This document shows, piece by piece, positions 1 to 5,265 of a DNA stretch of 5,265 nt. The position numbers and the translations under genes were made by a program. Numbering within the stretch: the first letter of the stretch is position 1; the number at the start of each line of letters is the position of its first letter. Source of the stretch: Cyclobacteriaceae bacterium (GTDB lineage: Bacteria; Bacteroidota; Bacteroidia; Cytophagales; Cyclobacteriaceae); assembly GCA_026994125.1 (NCBI GenBank), contig JALWRJ010000289.1:1-5265 (forward strand). Reading direction: 5' to 3'. Below the pieces are notes generated by a model. The model searched no databases and was not told where the DNA came from. It worked only from the letters and a program-made list of their open reading frames with translations.

Positions 1-1180
1 TGTACCCATTGCCTTGCTATGCAAAAATTATGAGCGTTACCAAACATTGCTCGATTTGTTTCTGGTATTTGGCGAGCCCGAGCCAAGCGAGTTGTTAAAC
101 AGTCGGCTGCACACCTTTTATGAACAGCATGGCCTGCCCTGGCCCAGCGAAAAAATACAGGCTGTGCCTCCTACTTATTATGTACGACCCGTACCTCAGC
201 AAGACAGTAAGCCATTTTTTACTATAAATAGTATAGAAAAGCTTAGTACGTATGCCGGAACATCCTATAAAGCTTCAGACGCTTTTTTAAAAGACTTAGG
301 AGCCACCTATGCCGAGGAAGTTGTTGATAAAACCAATAACTGGGCACAAGCCATAGCCTTGCCCGAAGGATACCAACTGGAACCCGAGCGTTATTGGCAA
401 GTAGCCGGCAGGTTTAAAGCGTTTACCTGGGCTAAAATATATGCCCAAAAGTATAAGGATAAAAAAATATTTTTTAGCGTTGGGGTGCATGTGGCCGAAA
501 AAAAATTGGTTATAAAATTGGACGGGCTGCGTTCGGGTACCCATAAACTGAGCAATTTCGAAATTAGGAATTTCGATTATTTTACCCAAGGGCAGGAGTT
601 GGAGGTTGTGTTTGATGCCGAAAAAATACCCGGCTTATCGTTAGAAGCATTGGCTTTTGTTGCCTCCCGGTTTATAACCTTTACTAAAGCCGTGTACGAG
701 CAGGCTATTGAATTTATTTGGCACGACAAAGTAGATGTAAGCTTGCATAAAAACCGCTTGTTTAAAATGAGTAATTCCTACCAAAGCCAGGTAGAAGCAA
801 CACCTGCCAGAGTGGAGGAAGAAAAATTGTTGGAGTTGGTGCAGGGCTATGAGCAGTTTATGTTAATCCATGCCGGGCGCGAAGCTTTGGCAGTACAGGT
901 TGAACCTGTTGTACACGGCAACTTACAGCTCCTTCGTTCGTTCGAAGTGGATGGTAAACCCAGAAATATTTTACTAAAAGCAACTACGGGAGGTACGCAA
1001 ACTCCCTTTGAAATGAGCCGTGAGGAAATTGAATACCTGGGTGATAACATGCATACCTGGTTGTACCATATTGTAGAGTATAACCCCGATACCCATAGTG
1101 CTAAGCTGGTAGTTCGAAAAGGCAGCCCCACCAAATATGCCCACCTAAAAAGTATTCGGTTCGAGGTAACCATTGATTAG
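1..1180 (+). CDS. C-terminal part of a DUF3883 (NO VEIN C-terminal-like) domain protein, 5'-truncated by the window edge
   Basis: The frame is open from base 2 to the TAG at 1178-1180, giving 392 visible residues. The first possible in-frame start is a TTG at 14-16, but coding-like sequence (VPIA) precedes it, so the real start is probably upstream of the window. Numbering from base 2, residues about 275-375 resemble DUF3883: an alpha-helical YEQFMLIHAGREALA segment (from 283), SFEVDG (313-318), ILLKATTGG (323-331), then TPFEMSREEIEY (334-345) and WLYHIVEYN. In the family the central motif is normally like IEVKTTxGG, a PD-(D/E)XK-type nuclease core. Here the Glu is Leu324, and the Asp expected in a GYDI-like strand also seems absent, so catalysis is doubtful. 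Residues about 1-270 are not recognised; they include an alpha/beta stretch with strands near 156-164. DUF3883 is known from defence or restriction proteins and from large sacsin/NO VEIN-like ATPases, so a nucleic-acid-related role is an inference only. The neighbours give no support, because the gene is convergent with a nutrient-uptake operon. The domain call is fairly sure; the function is unknown. Confidence 0.72.
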   Translation, partial: VPIALLCKNYERYQTLLDLFLVFGEPEPSELLNSRLHTFYEQHGLPWPSEKIQAVPPTYYVRPVPQQDSKPFFTINSIEKLSTYAGTSYKASDAFLKDLGATYAEEVVDKTNNWAQAIALPEGYQLEPERYWQVAGRFKAFTWAKIYAQKYKDKKIFFSVGVHVAEKKLVIKLDGLRSGTHKLSNFEIRNFDYFTQGQELEVVFDAEKIPGLSLEALAFVASRFITFTKAVYEQAIEFIWHDKVDVSLHKNRLFKMSNSYQSQVEATPARVEEEKLLELVQGYEQFMLIHAGREALAVQVEPVVHGNLQLLRSFEVDGKPRNILLKATTGGTQTPFEMSREEIEYLGDNMHTWLYHIVEYNPDTHSAKLVVRKGSPTKYAHLKSIRFEVTID

Positions 1181-1223
1181 GGTGGCCTGCTAACTTACCC
1201 TAACCAAAGTTGATACAGGTAAC

Positions 1224-1256
1224 AAAAAAAAAGGAGCTAATTTAGCTCCTTTTTTT
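1224..1256. terminator. Bidirectional intrinsic terminator shared by the convergent genes
   Basis: An inverted repeat GGAGCT (1233-1238) / AGCTCC (1244-1249) encloses AATTT. It is flanked by nine A on the left (1224-1232) and seven T on the right (1250-1256), so A-T pairing can extend the stem. Read on the + strand, the hairpin is followed by a T-run and lies about 52 bases after the stop of the first gene. Read on the - strand, it is followed by nine T and lies about 25 bases after the susD-like stop. This is the expected form of a terminator serving both converging transcripts. The rest of the 1181-1273 gap holds nothing else that I can identify. Confidence 0.88.
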
Positions 1257-1273
1257 GTAGTAGTGTAAAAAAA

Positions 1274-2581
1274 TTAATTTGTTACTTCTGAAACAGGTCG
1301 AGGCATTTCTTCCCAAACATCATCGTCTGCTCGATCTAACGGAAGTTGGTCTAACATTCCCCATCTGCGCATGTCTATCCAACGGTGTCCTTCGCCAAAC
1401 AAAGAATAACGCCTGTTATAAATCAATTCATTTTTAACAGAAGCTTTATCAACAGTTCCGCTATACGGAGATAAGCCATGCTTGGTTCGAATAACGTCAA
1501 TTGCCGATACCGCTCCAGCTAAATCATTAGTTTCTAACCTAGCTTCAGCCATCATTAGAATAAGTTCTTCGTTTCTAATGATAGGAACAAAAGATGCCAA
1601 AGACGAGAACAAAGCTACATCATAATCGCTCGATAATCCATCCAAAACAGCCGTTGTAGTTCTAGCGCTTACTTTATTTATCCTGTCATCTCCTGCAAGA
1701 ATATCTGTTGTAAATGATGGATGCGCTACAAGAGCTTCACTCTGATCTGGTACTCGGTATAACGGATTTGAAATATCAACACCCGAGGTAGAATAAAAAT
1801 GAGCAGGGCCATCATTTAAGTCACCTGCCATATCCATAAATGAATTTCCTAGTAATCCAGGAATATCACTAAACCTTCCATCGTACAAAGCGACCCTTGC
1901 AGCAATAGCACGGTTAAATTTAGCAAATTCAGCTGGAGTATCAAATCCTGCAAAAGCACTTGATAAGGCAAATGGAAACTCACTTCCACCGGCATTAAGT
2001 TCCGAATATCCTTCATCTAAAATAGATGCAATGGCGGCCAAAGCAGGCTTATAATCAACAAATGGTCCTAAATTATCAATGTCAGCTACATCTATCCTAA
2101 TACCGTTGTTGTATTGAAGATTAAGCGCCAATAATAATGAATACGCTTCTGCAGTTTTAGCATATCCTGTAAATGCATTACTTTGTTCGCTAGTTAAAGC
2201 TACTGAAGTTTTACCTACACCTTCAATTAATAAATTTGCATTTTTGATTACTTTATACCTTCCTGCATAGGGTCTCGTTCCATAAAAACCTGCAGGGTCT
2301 AAAGTAGATTCTCCTTTACCTAACAATTCGCCCGTATATCGTGGATCTGAGTTGGTAAAAAAGTACTCTTCACGTCCTATAATTGAAACAACATCGTAAT
2401 AAAAACCAATTTCGGTTCTCATTAAACTTTCTATTCCTACTGCATACAATTGTAATTGTTGCATGGAGGGGTCATCGGCTACCGACAAATTGTTGGGGTC
2501 GGGGATGGCTTCGATTTTACATGCGGTAACTGTTGCTCCTAGTAAAGCAATCGTTAGTATTTTATTTAATATATTTTTCAT
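1274..2581 (-). CDS. SusD/RagB-family nutrient-binding outer-membrane lipoprotein
   Basis: This is a complete gene of 435 residues, ATG at 2581-2579 and TAA at 1276-1274. SusD-like proteins are surface lipoproteins that bind a nutrient, often a glycan or peptide, and act as a lid over a SusC-like TonB-dependent transporter. The N-terminus is a short basic region, a hydrophobic stretch (residues 8-18) and a lipobox VTAC with Cys21, so signal peptidase II processing is expected. The C-terminal RagB/SusD domain is clear: RNEEL (336-340), LMMAEARLE (342-350), AVSAIDVIRTKHGL (357-370), then NRRYSLFGEGHRWIDMRRWG (389-408). These match the family patterns of an AEA helix, an N/D-x-hydrophobic-R repeat helix and an EGxRWxDxRRWG tail. 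The middle has TPR-like helices (about 105-240). The length is at the low end for SusD proteins, but both ends look intact, so it is probably a naturally compact subgroup and not a truncation. It lies 10 bases after the susC-like gene and is last in the operon. The substrate cannot be told from the sequence. Confidence 0.95.
   Translation of the reverse strand: MKNILNKILTIALLGATVTACKIEAIPDPNNLSVADDPSMQQLQLYAVGIESLMRTEIGFYYDVVSIIGREEYFFTNSDPRYTGELLGKGESTLDPAGFYGTRPYAGRYKVIKNANLLIEGVGKTSVALTSEQSNAFTGYAKTAEAYSLLLALNLQYNNGIRIDVADIDNLGPFVDYKPALAAIASILDEGYSELNAGGSEFPFALSSAFAGFDTPAEFAKFNRAIAARVALYDGRFSDIPGLLGNSFMDMAGDLNDGPAHFYSTSGVDISNPLYRVPDQSEALVAHPSFTTDILAGDDRINKVSARTTTAVLDGLSSDYDVALFSSLASFVPIIRNEELILMMAEARLETNDLAGAVSAIDVIRTKHGLSPYSGTVDKASVKNELIYNRRYSLFGEGHRWIDMRRWGMLDQLPLDRADDDVWEEMPRPVSEVTN
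2519..2581 (-). other. Lipoprotein signal peptide and lipobox of the SusD-like protein
   Basis: Residues 1-20 form a type II signal peptide: Lys2 and Lys7, a hydrophobic core ILTIALLGATV, and the lipobox VTA before Cys21 (codon TGT at 2521-2519). The mature protein would start C-K-I-E. A Lys followed by an acidic residue just after the Cys weakly resembles the Bacteroidota lipoprotein export signal, usually Lys followed by two acidic residues. Surface exposure is therefore plausible, as expected for a SusD protein, though the signal here is not a strong match. Confidence 0.82.
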
Positions 2582-2591
2582 GATTAATAAA
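2582..2591 (-). promoter_or_regulatory. susC-susD junction, translation start region without Shine-Dalgarno
   Basis: Only 10 bases (TTTATTAATC on the coding strand) separate the susC-like TAA from the susD-like ATG. Neither these bases nor the final susC codons contain a GGAGG-like element. An AT-rich leader without Shine-Dalgarno is typical of Bacteroidota genes. The spacing leaves no room for a separate promoter, so susD is expected to be translated from the susC message. Confidence 0.6.
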
Positions 2592-5265
2592 TTAGAAGTT
2601 AAGTACTACATGGAAATTGATACGTTTAGACGAAGGGAATGGGGTAACTTCAACACCACTTGAAAGCCCTTTACCGCCAAAGTTCGAGACTTCAGGGTCG
2701 TAGCTTCGGTACTTAAATACGTTGATTAAATTGTATCCGCTAACTCCCAAGCGTAAACTCATTACATCATTAAAAACTGACCTGGGAATATTATAATAAA
2801 GACCAATTTCACGTAATCTTAAGTAACTGGCATCTTCTATATAAGGAGCAGAATTTGCGCCTAGTTCGCCAAGGCGGTAGTCACCGTTACCCAGTTTACC
2901 TTCTGGGTCTAAATCAATTTTATCGTAATCGGCACTAGTACCACTTAAATCAGATAATAATGCCGACAAGTTAATGTTCTCTCCTCCATTTTTCCAATGG
3001 AAAAGGAAAGACAAGTCAAAGTTTTTATATTTTAATGTGTTAAGCATCGACAAATTAAATTTGGCTTGAGAGTTTCCAAATATTTGAAGGTCATTGGTGC
3101 CATCACCATTTTTGTCTACATCAGGATTTGGACCAACTCCAATAATTGTGGTAGGGCTATAGCCTTCTTTAATTAAAAATTGTCCAAGAAAATCGGCAAA
3201 CCCTCCTGTGGTATAGGCAGGAATATCTAAACGAGTTACTTCGGTTGAGTTTTTCCAGTAGTTTAGATTCATGTTCCAACTGAAATCATTAGTATTAATT
3301 ACATTCCAGTCTAAGCCCATTTCTATACCTTTGTTTTGCATATCGGCTGCATTAACAACTTTGGTGGTAAAACCCGAAGAAGATGGTACCTGGGCAGAAA
3401 GAAGCATGTCGTTAACTCCTTTGATGTAATAAGTAAAATCAAAATTTACTTTCCCATTAAAGAAACCAAGATCAAAACCTGTTTCAAATTCTTTTTGTCT
3501 TTCTGGGCCTACATTGGGATTGCCTCTTTTATTTAAAGGCGTTGCTCCTGAATTACCATCAATTACAACTGCACTTAAGGATGTATATTTATCACCAAAT
3601 ACAGCAAAGTTACCTGCTTCACCATAGGCAGCCCTTAACTTAATTTGATTTATAAAGGTGCCATTAGCCACCCCAAATTCATGTAAATTTATTGCGCCAG
3701 ATGCCTTAGGGAAGTAGTAGAGTTTATTAGGATCCCCATTATTGGACGATTTATCGCCTCTAATTCCTAAGGTTAGGATGACCTTATCGCTAAAATTTGC
3801 TTCTTCTTGTACAAAAAATCCCTTATCGTGTTGTATAATTCGTGTTTGATCAACACTTATATTACTGCCTTGGTCTAAATTGGTTTGATCTCCATTCATA
3901 TTAGAGGCTGTACCCAAAATAGTGTTTCTGAAATCGTTAATACTCGTTAAACCAAGCTGAGTTTTAAACGATAACCCATTTCCTATAAATAAATCATGGA
4001 TTAAAAAGGCTGAAAAGTTAGTGTTTCTTGTTACTGTACTACCTTGAACAGAAACCCCATTTAAACCATTACCATTGCTTTGAAACTGCAAGGTATTTGG
4101 AAATAAAGCGGTAGTGGAGAGGGTATAATAATCTAGTCCGGCTCTACCTTTAAATTTTAAAGATTGCATATCCGATTGAAAAATAGTTCCATTTATAACT
4201 GCTCCACCAATATACCTATCTACTGTTTCATTATTAGTAACCTTATCGCGGGTTTCTAAAAAGTTTGAAGCCGCATAGGGGTTATCCGGGTAATTACCGT
4301 TAGCATCAGGTTGTAATTGAGCCCACGAGGGGGTGGCTACATACGAAATACCCATGGTGGTTCCTGAGTTATCGTTATTAAAAAAACCTCTATCGGCAGA
4401 TGAATGGATATAATTATTGCTTACTGAAATATCCAGCCAGTCGGCTAATTTTTGGTCAATGTTCGCTCTAAAAGAGTATTTCGAATAACCAGTGTTTTTA
4501 ACAATGCCTTTATCGTCTTTTCTTGATGCACCAATAAAATATTTTGTACTGGCATTACCACCAGCAATGGTTAAGCGGGTAGTGGATAATAGTCCTTTAT
4601 TACCATAAAGTTCATCTTCGTAGTTGTGCAGGGTGCCTGCATCTCTTGCTGCAATAAAGGCATTTTTTCCGGCTGTTCCAAAGTGAGTTTCAGCCTTGGT
4701 TTCATCCCATTGGCGTACCCCTAGTTTGCGTAGTTGCGAAATTACCCCAACAGTTTGAGATAAGGTAATTTTAGGTTTACCTGTTTTTCCTCGCTTGGTA
4801 GTAATTATTACAACACCTCCTGAGGCTCGAGAACCATAAATAGCGGCTCCAGACGCCCCTTTTAATACCTCGATGCTTTCAATATCACTCGGGTCAATGT
4901 CAGCAATTCGGTTCGAAGGGTTGTCTTGATTGCTTTGGCTACCGCCTCCTGATGCAGCTGATACTACATTTAAGCCAGCTGATATTGCAGAGTTATCAAT
5001 ATACACACCATCTACAATATAGAGCGGTTCGTTACTACCATTAATAGATGTAATACCTCGCATTTTAATAGAAATACCTCCCCCGGGTGCACCAGAGTTG
5101 GCGGAAACATTTACACCTTTAAGTTTACCATAAAGGGCTCCATCCATGGTAGTTTGTTGGGTAATTCCTGCCAGTTCACCTGCCTTTACCGATTCTACTG
5201 AATTTGCCAAATTAGAACGCTTAACAGTAGAAGCGAGCCCGGAAATCACTACTTCATTTAAGCTC
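2592..5265 (-). CDS. SusC/RagA-family TonB-dependent outer-membrane transporter, 5'-truncated by the window edge
   Basis: The frame is open from the right edge (first full codon 5264-5262) to the TAA at 2594-2592, giving 890 visible residues. A GTG at 5249-5247 could be taken as a start, but in-frame SLNEV precedes it and completes the conserved LNEVVISG motif that begins the plug in SusC proteins. The true start therefore lies outside, with the signal peptide and probably a carboxypeptidase-regulatory-like domain. Numbered from the edge, the plug spans about 1-160: SGAPGGG (57-63), KMRGITSINGSNEPLYIVDG (67-86), IDPSDIESIEVLKGASGAAI (123-142), then YGSRASGGVVIITTKRGK (143-160). The remaining roughly 725 residues have alternating strands typical of the 22-strand barrel, including a DVDKNGDG loop (715-722). 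The chain ends in RINFHVVLNF, a barrel-terminating signal with a C-terminal Phe. The protein imports a substrate captured by its SusD partner across the outer membrane using TonB/ExbBD energy. The susD-like gene follows 10 bases downstream. No frameshift is seen. The family is certain; the substrate is unknown. Confidence 0.96.
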   Translation of the reverse strand, partial: SLNEVVISGLASTVKRSNLANSVESVKAGELAGITQQTTMDGALYGKLKGVNVSANSGAPGGGISIKMRGITSINGSNEPLYIVDGVYIDNSAISAGLNVVSAASGGGSQSNQDNPSNRIADIDPSDIESIEVLKGASGAAIYGSRASGGVVIITTKRGKTGKPKITLSQTVGVISQLRKLGVRQWDETKAETHFGTAGKNAFIAARDAGTLHNYEDELYGNKGLLSTTRLTIAGGNASTKYFIGASRKDDKGIVKNTGYSKYSFRANIDQKLADWLDISVSNNYIHSSADRGFFNNDNSGTTMGISYVATPSWAQLQPDANGNYPDNPYAASNFLETRDKVTNNETVDRYIGGAVINGTIFQSDMQSLKFKGRAGLDYYTLSTTALFPNTLQFQSNGNGLNGVSVQGSTVTRNTNFSAFLIHDLFIGNGLSFKTQLGLTSINDFRNTILGTASNMNGDQTNLDQGSNISVDQTRIIQHDKGFFVQEEANFSDKVILTLGIRGDKSSNNGDPNKLYYFPKASGAINLHEFGVANGTFINQIKLRAAYGEAGNFAVFGDKYTSLSAVVIDGNSGATPLNKRGNPNVGPERQKEFETGFDLGFFNGKVNFDFTYYIKGVNDMLLSAQVPSSSGFTTKVVNAADMQNKGIEMGLDWNVINTNDFSWNMNLNYWKNSTEVTRLDIPAYTTGGFADFLGQFLIKEGYSPTTIIGVGPNPDVDKNGDGTNDLQIFGNSQAKFNLSMLNTLKYKNFDLSFLFHWKNGGENINLSALLSDLSGTSADYDKIDLDPEGKLGNGDYRLGELGANSAPYIEDASYLRLREIGLYYNIPRSVFNDVMSLRLGVSGYNLINVFKYRSYDPEVSNFGGKGLSSGVEVTPFPSSKRINFHVVLNF

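Noticed and set aside
14..16. TTG as the start of the first gene
   Set aside because: The frame stays open to the window edge, and the preceding residues continue a hydrophobic segment, so an upstream start is more likely.
554..577. Near-palindromic AATTTCGAAATT with a following partial repeat AATTTCGAT
   Set aside because: It is short, AT-rich and inside coding sequence, with no second site or regulatory context; chance is the simplest explanation.
296..589. Antisense open frame of 97 codons on the - strand
   Set aside because: It lies wholly inside the DUF3883-like gene, has no recognisable domain, and its composition is that of a reverse-complement shadow.
847..1173. Antisense open frame of 108 codons on the - strand
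   Set aside because: It overlaps the well-supported DUF3883-like domain in full and has no protein-like motif.
2463..2663. Open frame of 66 codons on the + strand across the susC-susD junction
   Set aside because: It is antisense to the signal peptide of the SusD-like gene and the end of the SusC-like gene, with no family features or start signal.
3336..3536. Open frame of 66 codons on the + strand inside the susC-like gene
   Set aside because: It is antisense to conserved barrel sequence and best explained as a chance frame.
5247..5249. GTG as the start of the susC-like gene
   Set aside because: It falls inside the conserved LNEVVISG motif at the beginning of the plug, and a start here would leave an outer-membrane protein without a signal peptide.
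1..5265. Possible CRISPR array, insertion sequence, tRNA or other RNA gene
   Set aside because: No spaced direct repeats, transposase motifs, terminal inverted repeats or cloverleaf-like sequence were seen; almost all of the window is accounted for by three coding regions.

Overview
The window looks like Bacteroidota (Bacteroidetes) chromosome. The strongest sign is an adjacent SusC-like/SusD-like gene pair, an arrangement essentially confined to that phylum. AT-rich intergenic DNA and the lack of a Shine-Dalgarno sequence before the susD-like start fit the same picture. A genus cannot be named from this much sequence.

Layout. Positions 1-1180 (+) hold the 3' part of a gene that enters from beyond the left edge. 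Its C-terminus resembles the DUF3883 / NO VEIN C-terminal domain, a PD-(D/E)XK-nuclease-like fold, but two expected acidic catalytic positions appear to be lost. Positions 1181-1273 are a short convergent intergenic gap with one strong hairpin flanked by an A-tract and a T-tract, which can serve as a shared bidirectional terminator. Positions 1274-2581 (-) encode a complete SusD/RagB-family outer-membrane lipoprotein of 435 residues. Positions 2592-5265 (-) encode a SusC/RagA-family TonB-dependent transporter that runs off the right edge. Its signal peptide and any N-terminal carboxypeptidase-regulatory-like domain are therefore outside the window.

How the genes work together. The susC-like gene is transcribed first and the susD-like gene follows after 10 bases, so they should be co-transcribed. 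The products would form the usual pair: SusD as a lipoprotein lid that captures substrate at the cell surface, over the SusC barrel that imports it using TonB energy. The terminator follows susD directly, so no enzyme or surface glycan-binding protein gene lies downstream in this operon, and the substrate cannot be inferred. The DUF3883-like gene points the other way and is probably unrelated to the transporter.

I do not see a clearly new biological system. The observations most worth a second look are the apparently degenerate nuclease-like domain of the first gene, its unknown N-terminal part, and a GC-rich codon patch that coincides with the mature N-terminus of the SusD-like protein. There is no gene-free stretch longer than 300 bases.
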